In this document: positions 11,262 to 21,586 of the stretch, piece after piece
Layout: every line of letters starts with the position of its first letter
How positions within the stretch are numbered: position 1 is the stretch's first letter
Assembly (NCBI RefSeq): GCF_000003815.2
Contig: NC_049989.1
Span: 23,091,737 to 23,155,736, forward strand
DNA from: Branchiostoma floridae
Taxonomy: Eukaryota > Chordata > Leptocardii > Amphioxiformes > Branchiostomatidae
Length of the DNA stretch: 64,000 nt
Reading direction: 5' to 3'
Notes under the pieces: generated by a model
Seen by the model: the letters and a program-made list of their open reading frames with translations, nothing else
Database searches by the model: none
Told to the model about the DNA's origin: nothing
Made by a program: the position numbers and the translations under genes

Positions 11262-12015
11262 GTGGGTCTGGCATTACACACGCAAATTATCACAGACGAG
11301 TGAATCCTGTTGTATCAGCAAAATGAGTGCAGTAACAATCAGTTGTTGACATGATTCTGTGCTATTTCAATCCTAAACGTCCCATTTGTCATTGCAATAC
11401 TTTTCAATCGTCTATTCTAACAGCAGTTGTAACGACCTATTGTAGCAACATAATTTACCTATTTACCCTTCTACTGGTAAATATGCCTCAAATTTGATTA
11501 ATCCTACGTGAATATGTAGCTGATAACTGATTGTGATTACTGTAATGTCCTGGTGCGATTCATCTGTTTGGCTGCTATGGAGGCTAACTATCCCTGTGCC
11601 AGCGATGCTGTATGTTTTAATTTAAAATAAACCAGTCGTATCGTCCATTCGCACAGGTAGAGAAGGCTTACTTCGCTGTCATCCCGACTTGGCGGGAGCT
11701 CTGGCCCGAGAGGGGCGCCTGAGCTCGGAGTCTACCGGGGAACAGCGGACCGCAGGACTGCTGGATCTAACCACGGAGGAACAGGCCGACATCTCTCGGC
11801 TCAACGCGCGGTACAAGGACAAGTTTGGGTTTCCCTTCGTGCTGTGCGTCCGCCTGAATAAGAGAGGAGCCGTCCTGAAGGGGCTGAAGACAAGGATCAA
11901 CAACTCAAAGGAGGATGAAATCCACACTGGCATAGAGGAGGTGAAAAAGATCTGCTGGCTGAGACTTGTGGATATCTTACAGCGAGAACAAGTGGACACC
12001 ATTTCTAAACTTTGA
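11066..12015 (+). CDS. URAD: 2-oxo-4-hydroxy-4-carboxy-5-ureidoimidazoline (OHCU) decarboxylase, two exons
   Basis: Exons 11066-11261 and 11657-12015 join in phase (555 nt, 184 aa plus stop). The enzyme decarboxylates OHCU to S-allantoin, the last step of the uricase pathway. Visible family features are FVGKLGNIVERCPVVAAAVW, the catalytic-His motif RCHPDLAG (H74), the Glu of ESTGEQRTAGL (E94, 20 residues after the His as in the family), LNARYKDKFGFPFVLCVR and EEVKKICWLRLVDIL. The C-terminus is SKL, a type 1 peroxisomal targeting signal, so the product probably acts in peroxisomes. The start at 11066 gives MAARPTARHVEALNK; an in-frame ATG at 11051 would add five residues. No uricase or HIU hydrolase gene lies nearby. 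Confidence 0.95.
11262..11656 (+). other. URAD intron
   Basis: GT-AG intron of 395 bp. Near 11573-11592 it has a short match (ctgctatggaggcta) to the end of the hairpin element at 2419-2638, probably a transposon remnant. Confidence 0.8.
11657..12015 (+). CDS. URAD: URAD exon 2
   Basis: Acceptor ttcgcacag. GT completes the split Gly, then REGLLRCHPDLAG and onward to SKL and TGA at 12013-12015. It carries the catalytic His and the peroxisomal signal. Confidence 0.95.
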
Positions 12016-12177
12016 CAGTCATATGATATGTGGAAATGGTGGAAAACCCTTATACATATGTGTAGTGCTGTACAGCATGTAGTAGTCTCTGTAGATGTAA
12101 AAATGTAACACATTTCTTATATCAAATTGTGCCTTATCGCTACGACCTGTACTTAGCTTCTTTAAGCATAAATGTAC

Positions 12178-12183
12178 AATAAA
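12178..12183 (+). terminator. Poly(A) signal aataaa downstream of URAD
   Basis: AATAAA 163 bp after the URAD stop, inside a segment (about 12140-12200) that also occurs at about 7170-7222. The URAD 3' end may therefore have been supplied by a dispersed repeat. Confidence 0.5.
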
Positions 12184-12199
12184 GGTCTTTCATTCATTC

Positions 12200-12719
12200 A
12201 TATTATAAAAGCCGTTGTCAAGTCAATGCATCACGAACGCGCAGGTGTTTATTGTGCATTTGTTGTAACATTTTCGACACCTTTGTAGCAATCTATCTGA
12301 TATTTGGAAAATGTTCTAAATAAAGTGATAGTCGTGCGGTTACTTTTAAAATGTTGTAAGCTAGAACTTGTTCGAACTTTTATTTCAGATGTTTCAACAA
12401 CTTAGAACTTTTGTGACTGAAGTATCCTTTATTCAGCTTAGTTCAAACGTATCACAAATGTCTGAAAACATCTCATGTGACTTTGGATCGACTCTGAAAT
12501 TGCTTTGCTTCTTGTCAATAATGTGAAAGAAGATACACAACATCCGCCACACCAAACTGGTGATACCTATGATAGGTCTACTTATGCTGTTATGGCACAA
12601 TCCTCTATAATATGTTATCCTTTGTCATTAATCATCTTTGATGTAGTGAACTACAAATGCTGTTACAGGGAGATGAAGTGACCAATGACATGCGGCCTGG
12701 GTATAGACCGATGTCCAGT
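12200..12719. other. URAD downstream, unassigned
   Basis: AT-rich, no feature recognised. Confidence 0.5.
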
Positions 12720-13035
12720 TGCCTGTGTAGGTGGGTTCACACATGCGTATATTTTCAAGTGCGTATGAGGTCCGTACGGAAGTCGTAGCCTCTACCAGGT
12801 TCCACAGGTCGCTGGAAAAATAACAGAAATTGGACAAATATAGACAGATATTGATAGCATGCCAAACGAGTTAGCTGGCTGATGAGTTAATGGCTTTCAA
12901 CAAGCTAACTCCGCTGTCATGTTATCTGGCAATAGTTCTATTACTTTTTCGGCGACCTGTGGAGCCTGGTAGAGGCTAAAATTTCCATACGGACTTTAAT
13001 ATATACGCACGTGTGAACACACTTTATGGTAGCCT
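12720..13035. mobile_element. Fold-back element 3' of URAD (sister of 10070-10390)
   Basis: Inverted halves at about 12720-12850 and 12935-13030: gacctgtggagcctggtaga on the right, tctaccaggttccacaggtc on the left; outer ends gggttcacacatgcgtatat and atatacgcacgtgtgaacac. Confidence 0.72.
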
Positions 13036-15074
13036 GAAGTATGTTTGTAAGACAACATTTTGTAAGTGACCTTTCTTCTTTGTACCTACTTGGAGCCAGG
13101 CCAAGGGTGTGGTCACAAATACACCTATGCCACGACTCCAGCATTTACATGTATCTCGTCAGCAATGTTTACAGTGTATTCATATATATTCAGGTGAACG
13201 ATATTAACGTTTCTGTTCCTGACGTCATGACTGAACAAACGTACACCCGCCCACGAAAGTACGGAATTCGATCCATACGGCAAAAGAGCGAGATTACGTT
13301 GCTAGTGGTTGCGCCAAAGCGAAAGGACATGTTAGAAAAAAAAGCTAGGGGCCCACAGCCAACTATGTCCTTTGTTCACACGACACCTACATGTGTTCTC
13401 CATGTACCCACAAACCAAATATCATGAACCCCCATCCACATCTATTTCTTGACTTTTGCTGTTTAGTCAACACTGATTTGATTTCATAGATGGCATCCGC
13501 GCGCGCGCACCATACTGTACATCGTTAAAAAAAGCAGCAGCAGCAGCAAAATGAGCAAAAACATGTATATGTCATACATGCCAAAAAATATCGGGGAATA
13601 CTAGTGTCAAAGTCAACTCCAAAGTTATCAAGGATGTGAAAGACCAAAAATGAAAAAAATCTTTTGTACAGTATACCATACCTGACCAAATATTCTTCAT
13701 AATGAGGACCTCTTTTTTTTTTTACAAAACTTATTTTGGGCACACTCCCATCAGTTTTAGGGTTCCAGGGGATGCCATTCATATTATTGAATAAACATCG
13801 CCTTACGAAGAAACAAAAAGACATGCAAACAGACAGTAAGTATATACATACAGTTCTTTATCCAAAGATGTTGCAATCTATTTACAAAGATCATTAACAC
13901 CAACCCATGTCCTCTATAGATGGTCTACAATACTTCAGATCTCAATATTGCAAATAAAATCCTGTATTATACATGAAACTGTTAGTCTGGGTGCCATTCT
14001 ATCTACTTGGGGCTACCATACTGTCTCCTATCTATGAGGGAGTGAGTGTGGGGAGCCCCAGTAAACCATAGGATGGAACCCAGGCTACAAAACTAAAAAC
14101 ACGAATTAAAACTTTTTTCAAAAAGTTGCTACATAAAACTACTAAGATACTACACATTGAAACAAACCAGTGTACATATAACATTTCTTAAAGCTACGTT
14201 TGTTGCTAACTAAAATGCTACAATCAACAACATGGGGTAATAAGCTAAAATGAGTTTTCTGATTTTTTAACAAGTTGTAATGCATGGTTTCTCCTGTGGC
14301 TGTGAAACTAAAAAGGCTGGCTGAAAAGTGCCTTTGCAAGTATTTAGTTTTTGTGCGCTGTGTGCTTATGTCATTGCTTCAAATAGTTGGCAAGAAGCTG
14401 CAACTGGGTTAGAAACGGATTGGGAGTTGCTTATGCAAGATCTAATTTTACAGCAGGGACATTTTGTGATGTCTTACACATTTTCTTCATGTTTAAACTT
14501 CAAGTACCATGATCATAAGTTGTGATGTTGAAAATGGAGTCTCGAATTAAGACTGACTGTACAGAACATGTTTAACTGTTCACTAAGGCACCATCATACT
14601 TACAGATACACATGTAAGTCCTGCTACCTCTACATTTTGTACATCTCTTCAAGACTACCCCTTAGAACAGACATATTGCGGCACTGATATAAAATACAGA
14701 GGCTCACATTTACAGGTATAACACATAAATCCCACCTAATGTCATATAACACCCGCTATAACTGTTCCCAATTCCACTGCAGCTGTGCTATAAAAATGAT
14801 GTTAATCTTTTCCTCTCCTGTCATCTCTCAGCGTCCCCTTTAACACCTGTTACACACCTGTCTTTTTCACCTGTATGTCTTATGAATCACTTAGAGCTGG
14901 CAGAACAAAGGTAAGTTTACAATTACATGCATGTTTTCTGAGTCGACTACAGATGCGTAAAGCGGGACAGAGTCTACATGTATCTCCACAGCTGTTGACT
15001 GCTTGATCCAATCTTGATAAAAATAGGTTCTGTCATGCAGGATGATTGCTTTTACCACTTGACTCTAAAGACAG
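13036..15074. other. Unassigned AT-rich sequence downstream of both URAD and DCTPP1
   Basis: Contains a short (cg)n-like run near 13498, a (cag)n run near 13533 and the MITE-like inverted repeat at 13986-14090. DCTPP1 transcription should end in this stretch; no signal was assigned. Confidence 0.45.
13986..14090. mobile_element. Short MITE-like inverted repeat
   Basis: Outer sequences tctgggtgccattctatcta and ccataggatggaacccaggc are imperfect inverted copies around tgagggagtgagtg. Confidence 0.45.
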
Positions 15075-15250
15075 CTGTTTTTCTCAGGTGTGGTGAGTTG
15101 TTTGTGCTTTTCTCAGGTGTTTTGAGTTGTTTGTGCTTCTCTCAGGTGTTGTTTGTGTTTCTCTTAGGTGTTGTGAGTTGTTCGCACTTTTCTCAGGTGT
15201 TCATCACTTCACTGTATCACAAGGTGTTTTTCTCAGGTGTGACATACTCC
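15075..15250 (-). repeat. Decayed repeats derived from the DCTPP1 stop-codon end
   Basis: Minus-strand sequence just after the stop holds a weak second copy of the gene end (about 15205-15255: MEYVTPEKNTL then stop, compared with TEYATPEKNSS), then about five shorter copies of cacctgagaaaa with cacaaacaactca. The closest copy supports an origin in the gene; the shorter ones are suggestive only. Confidence 0.65.
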
Positions 15251-15310
15251 ATGTACATCTAACCGATGCTGCTGTCCAACTCTTGCCCCCCTCCCCTATT
15301 GACCACCATA

Positions 15311-15522
15311 TCACGAGCTGTTTTTCTCGGGCGTAGCGTACTCTGTGTACTTCTTGCTGGAGCCGTAGACCTGGTGTGCCGGGTACTTCTGCTTGTTCAG
15401 CTTGATCTTCTCCACAGTAGCGGCAGGCAGGTCCACCTGACACTTCTCGGCCAGCCTCACCAGGTAGATCAGGACATCGCTCAGCTCCTGGGACAGGTGC
15501 TTCTTATCCTTCTCAGACCAGT
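15311..15522 (-). CDS. DCTPP1: DCTPP1 exon 5 (C-terminus and stop)
   Basis: Acceptor cctcccccag. Encodes DWSEKDKKHLSQELSDVLIY, a helix ending KCQVDLPAATVEKIKLNKQK, then YPAHQVYGSSKKYTEYATPE and KNSS before TGA (15313-15311). ELSD is the second metal-binding motif. Decayed copies of the stop-codon end lie just downstream. Confidence 0.96.
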
Positions 15523-18500
15523 CTGGGGGAGGAATGGGAAAGAGTCAAGGTTTATTAATTGTAACAGAAAAATAGCATGGCCTTTATAGGGCCACTTTTG
15601 GCTGCTGTATAGTTGCTTCTCTGTCTAGTGGAAAGAGGGCCTTAGCAGAGATGAGACAAAGACAAGAAGTCTAGTACCACGAGGGCAAAAAGGCCTAACT
15701 ACTACAAACTTTGGTCACGTCAACACCAAAAATCTGATACTGAAAAAATAAGCCTACCTGGCAGTCCTTCCTTCACCTCCCCTCTCCACTGACTGAAACA
15801 TGGCAAAAATAAAGCATTAAAACCCCATGCAAATCCTCACAGAAACATTTCCTTACATATACACCCTTTTGAGGTTCAGTAACAGTTGATCGTACTGTGC
15901 TCAAAGCTTACCTGGGTTGGTCATCTTTTTATTTCTTGAGCCATGATCAAGTCAGCTCTTAAGAGTCTAAGCACTCTTACTGCCTGAATCTGAAATTCTG
16001 TAACTAACTTCAAACTTCCAATGAAATATACAACATAAAGTATAACAAAATGTGTTATCTATTTTTTCTGCTGATACATAAATGTACACTCTATTTAGTA
16101 TATAGTACAAATTACTAACAGAACCTGTGCTATGCGCTAGAAAGCAGTTATTCGAGCAACTGGATATCGTTTTGGAAACGGTCAGACGTTTCAGATAGTA
16201 GCCACTACATGTCATCAGTGACACTGATGAGAATTTTATCAACTTCATGTTCATAAAAAATTAAGTTCAAACCAGTCAAAAATTAAATGTGCACTCAAAT
16301 TTTTGGTGCCCAAAAGTGCATATAATGCACCCAGTACAATGTATTTCCAGCCATAAGTTGACCCAGAATATGTCCAGTTTACACACAGTCCCCCCTCCCT
16401 GCAGAGTACAGCTGGCAGTAACACCCCCCTCCCTCTGTCAGGGTAAACAAGCACAAGGAGTAGAAACACAAACAAGACCACACCCTACACATGTATGTCA
16501 CTCAGTCACTGTGTCATGTCAGTCCAGGGTTCGAAATACAAGTTCTGTCTATATTTTTATGTGCCAATTTCTGTCTGTCAAAAATGACTGAATGGGCAAA
16601 ATTCTATCCATCCTGAGCAGCAACATTCCGCCAAAGGTCGGAATGATGGATGCTGGCTAGTTGCAGTATAGACTAGTTATATTTTGCATGTAAATTTTTC
16701 GAATTGCACGTCACATTTTTGCCAACTTGCAATTTTGTAGTCTGTGTAATACAAACTCCGCTGTCCAGGGCTGTAACTGGCCATGTTTGGCGGGCTGCTA
16801 TAAGCGAGATTTAATCAGGCTAGCAATTTTGCATGTAGCAAAAAAAAAGTATTTCGATCCCTGCAGTCCATTATGTCTTACTTTCTGTTGCTGTCTGAAG
16901 CTTGTTGAAAAGAGCTAGTGGAATTTCCCTGGTATAATGAACCTGTAAATACTGTACATAGCATCTGTCACTGTGCCATGTCAGTCCATTATGTCTTACT
17001 TATTACCTCCATGAAATATTCATGGGGGTAATATTTTCACTAGTGTTTGTGTGTGTGTGTGTGTGTTTGTGTCTGTGAACAAAATAACTCAAGAACGGCT
17101 GGGTGGATTGATTTCATACTTGGTGTGTTGGTGGGGTGTGACAAAAGCTAGAAATTATTAGATTTTGGGTCCCCTAATGGCTTTCCTTGGTACTGCAGTT
17201 GAACTTCCGGGTTTGATACCTCATGTTCTAAACAAGCAATGGTCATAATTTTGGAGTGATAGATATCTCTTGCACTCAGGAAGAAGTGACGTAAGTTTGG
17301 GCCCCCTAGCGACTAGTTGTGGTTGTTTTAAGCTAACATTTCTACCTTTCACCTATAGTTAGACTAAATCACCCTTATAGTGGCCCGCCCAACATTCAGT
17401 TTGGCCCTTCTGTGGAAAGGGCCTGTTACAGCGCCGGACAGCGGAGGCTGCATTAGACAGACTATCCTTCCCACATCTTTTAGTGAATAGGGGCAGTGCC
17501 CATCTCCATCTCAATAGCCTTTGGGCCACACAGACTACTACTGTAACAGCAGGTGGCTAGTGTTAAGCTATGACACTTTTTACAAGTGTGAGTCCTAACC
17601 AAGGGAAACTGTAGAACTTTCAAAGTTTTTGCCGATATTGTGACCACATATATGCATATTCAGTACAAAATTTCTAGAACACTTTCACATGATGTAACAC
17701 AACTTCTCCTTTCCATCCACCATGCAAAGGAACATGCAGAGGAGAGTCTGTTAAAGTCATTACCAGTTAGCCTGTAGTTTAGGGAAGGATTATGTGGCCT
17801 GTGCTCCTGCCTGTCCAAGTAGGCGTGACCCCTAACCCCTGGGGCAGGATAGAGCTTACATTACAGTAAATGGGCATGACAAGCCCAAGGACCCTCAACC
17901 AACTGGGTGTGCGTTCCTTAAGAAATCAGGGCAAAAGACAAAATTTAGAGGCAGGCAATGCTGGGGAAAGTGAAAGTTTTTATAAGTCAAGTTTATTGCA
18001 CAACGATTGCATCAGGTAGCCTGGGTAGTAGGTCGCTACTACGTTCGCTTCTGCTACCCATCTGTAGACCTGCAGCGAGGATGATGATCATGACCTACTG
18101 TAATTCCTGATTTTTTCAATGTACTGTTATGTTTACGGTTTTCACGGTGACGACTGTAACGTGAACTTATCATTACCGATAACAAATAATTCACAGACCT
18201 TTTGTATGTGCACTTGCTGCGATAGTGAACATTTAGTTCCGAGAATAAGTTAAATTTTCTCAGACCGTGAAAGTTTGGTACCGTGAAGACAAAGTGAATT
18301 ACAGTATACTAGTCAAAAGAGAAATACTAGTAGTCTACCGTTTTTTTGTAGAGGGAATTCTCCTCACTCTCTAATAGAAGATGGCTCGAACTTGAAGTCC
18401 CATTGTAATTATGAGTGCAACCCTTTCCAGTAACGTACATTTAATCCAAGCAACACAGCCAGCTTAGGAACTCAGTTTCTGGGTAAAGAACTATGTATGC

Positions 18501-21043
18501 AACATACATGTAGGACTTGGCCAAAACAAGCACATTTTAATGAATGATTAAAAAATTGAAAAGGTTGGACCAAGACAGAAAAAGCTTTTGAAAACAACTC
18601 TGTGCTTACATTTTTTTGTATACTACTCTGAATATGATGGAGATACCACATCTGTCACTCTTTATACCAACCTGTGAAAAAATATCCAGGACTTAACTGG
18701 GGCATAAATATTTACATACTTTTCAGTCGGCAACTTTTCGCCCAAATTTACTCCCGTAAAAACTGGACCAAGGTTTGCCTTGTGAAACACATTTTTTAAC
18801 TAGGCCACAAAGTAAAAAAATAGTTTTGTGTGCCAGCCTAAAAGCTAATGTAGATTATATGGCAGTTTATTATCATTGCCACTTAATGCTGCAAGTTTTT
18901 ATCAACTCTGAGTCTAACCCTATTCAGGGCTCGAAATACCACCTGCATATGATGTAGGTGCATGTGGATTGTTATTAGCTGTATTGGATGTTACCACCTA
19001 TAATGTATAACAGAAAAAATTAGCAATGGTTCCTGAACAATTTTAGTATGATCCATACTTCCTAAATTCAGAGTGGTGCAGGTAAAATTTGTCCAGTGCA
19101 GGTAATTTTCAATGTTACCTGCACCAGTGCAGGTATGCAGAAAAAAATTTTGAGCCCTGCAATTAGTAACTGAACATCGAATCTAAGACACTGCCAAAAA
19201 ATGCTCAGACTCAGAGGAGGGTTCTAAAAAAAATGAAGAATATTTTGCCATTTTATATAGCAGCTGTTGCTCTTGGCTATTAAGTATTTTTCACAAACCT
19301 TATCCAGCTTTTAATAAACTCTTGTACATCTAGTTAACTGCCAGACTGTCATTTTGAATGTTCGAATCAATAAAAACCATATCATCATCATCTTATAATC
19401 TCCAACTGAGAAATGAACTAAAACGTAAGCAACACAGTTAGGCATGGTCATGCATAGTTCATCAGTGACCAGATCATCCTAAATGAGCCCATCCTTTCCC
19501 AAATAAACTGGTAAACTCCATTGGATCAGCCTAATGGTGTAAGCAGAGCCATCTGGAGCCCCACCATGCAGCAGGGTGCTCCGATATGGGAATTAGATCA
19601 GTAAACACAGGAGGTTAAGGTTCTCAAACAAAAACTACCCGGACGGTCGGCGGTAAGGCGATCTACCGGCGCAGCGAGCCGTTCAGGTCACGGGAACATC
19701 AAGGCAAATAAACACAGCTGACACTGGCGGTCCTTACTCCACCATTACAAACAGACTGAAACTCAAACCTGAAACTTACATGGGTATACAGCTAATTCCT
19801 ATGGTAATTGGTCTTAAGAAAAAACAACTTGTTCTTGACAGATTTCTATGGAGTGTTACATATGTCTGTTTTGAATGCTGTGCCACTATCACAAACAGAC
19901 TGAAACTCAAACCTGAAAGTTACATGTGTATAGAGCTAATTCCTATGGTAATTGGTCTTAAAGAAAAAAACAACTTGTTCTTGACAGATTTCTATGAAGT
20001 GTTACATATGTACGTTTTGAATGCTGTACTGTACATGTATATGTGCCACTATTATAAATAGACTGTGACTGTGAAAATAAGACAGATCAGTAACAGACAT
20101 TGTTATACAGCTAATTCCTTTGGTAATTGGTCCCCTCTGACACAGCAACTTTAGACTCATGCTCCTTGAAAGAAAAATATACTGTACCAGACAAGGGCTG
20201 GAAGTATGTACACACTTTTATGCACCCAGAATTGAAGCTGCGCACCTTAATTTTGACTGTGGGGGGACCAGTGCACAAACATTACAAAGGCGATTCTTGA
20301 CATTTGACTGTTATAAAATATAAATGTATGACTTATAAAGTTTCAAATTAGCTAGCTTTTTCAAAGTTACGCTTACAATTCTGGACAGGAGCTCCGAGCA
20401 CACTTTCTTCCCTTTTCCTGTTTAGATTTTTCAGTTTTCATGTTGCACACCCAAAATGTTTACATAATTTTTTGGATGCAATATTAGCAAGGAAAAGTTT
20501 AAAGTGCTACAGCAATCAAAACAAAATCAAAAACCAAACAGCATGTAATTAATCCTTAGAATAAGTTAGATAAGTCATTAAATCATTTATTCACTCACAA
20601 TAACTCAGCGACCTCTCCAACTTCTCCTACCTGGGGAACGAAAGAAGAGAAAAGTCACCTGATGTGCAATTGGTTACTCAACATTACTAGTTTTCTTGAA
20701 TGACATGTGGAACCAAAAACAGCTCTCAGAGCGTTCCTTGAAGTATAGTGGGGCATACTTTTGCTCTAGGGAACTGCTCTAGGGGCATTTCTGTAGTAGA
20801 AGTACAGGTAGACTACGAATAAATCAGCTAGTTTTGACGACAGATGGATTTACCCTACAAGTTTCATTTCTGTTATTTTTTTCTAGGTATTTAAAAAAAT
20901 CTGACAGTCTATTTACTTGTTGCAAATCCTTTTTTAATAGTGAGAGAGAGACAAGGCTGCCCCCTGTCAGTCTGTGTGAGAGCTGCAGTACCCACCATGG
21001 CTAGTAGGATGTTGTGTGGTTAGTGGAACTGTGTGTAAGAAAC

Positions 21044-21081
<38 letters not shown>

Positions 21082-21549
21082 TGAGAGGACAAGGCAGTCT
21101 GTGTGAGAGCTGCAGTACCCACCATGGCCAGCAGGAGGTTGCGCGGTGAGTGGAACTGTGTGAGAGAGAGAAAGAGAGAAAGAGAGAGAGACAGACTGAA
21201 AGACAGAGAGAGACAAAGAGAGAGAGAGACAGAGAGTGAGAGGACAAGGCAGTCTGTGTGAGAGCTGCAGTACCCACCATGGCCAGTAGGAGGTTTCGCG
21301 GTGAGTGGAACTGTGTGTGCGAGAGACAGAGAGAGACAAGGCAGTCTGTGTGAGAGCTGCAGTACCCACCATGGCTAGTAGGAGGTTGTGTGGTTAGTGG
21401 AACTCTGTGAGAGCTAGAGAAAGAGAGAGAGAGAGAGACAGACAGAGAGAGACACACAGAGTGAGAGAGACAAGGCAGTCTGTGTGAGAGCTGCAGTACC
21501 CACCATGGCTAGTAGGAGGTTGTGTGGTTAGTGGAACTCTGTGAGAGCT

Positions 21550-21586
<37 letters not shown>

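Larger units (their letters stand above)
15793..20598 (-). other. DCTPP1 intron 3 (4.8 kb)
   Basis: Between exons 4 and 3 on the minus strand. Holds a fold-back core at 16150-16230, the dispersed repeat at 17000-17190, the MITE at 18096-18306, a gtgcaggt palindrome pair near 19075-19140 and the duplication at 19742-20135. No further exon is needed by the protein. Confidence 0.8.

Noticed and set aside
11679-12113. 144-codon open frame antisense to URAD exon 2
   Set aside because: Shadow of a strongly conserved coding exon; no motif of its own.
13041-13427. 128-codon open frame
   Set aside because: Starts in the fold-back element's edge; low-complexity and without motif.
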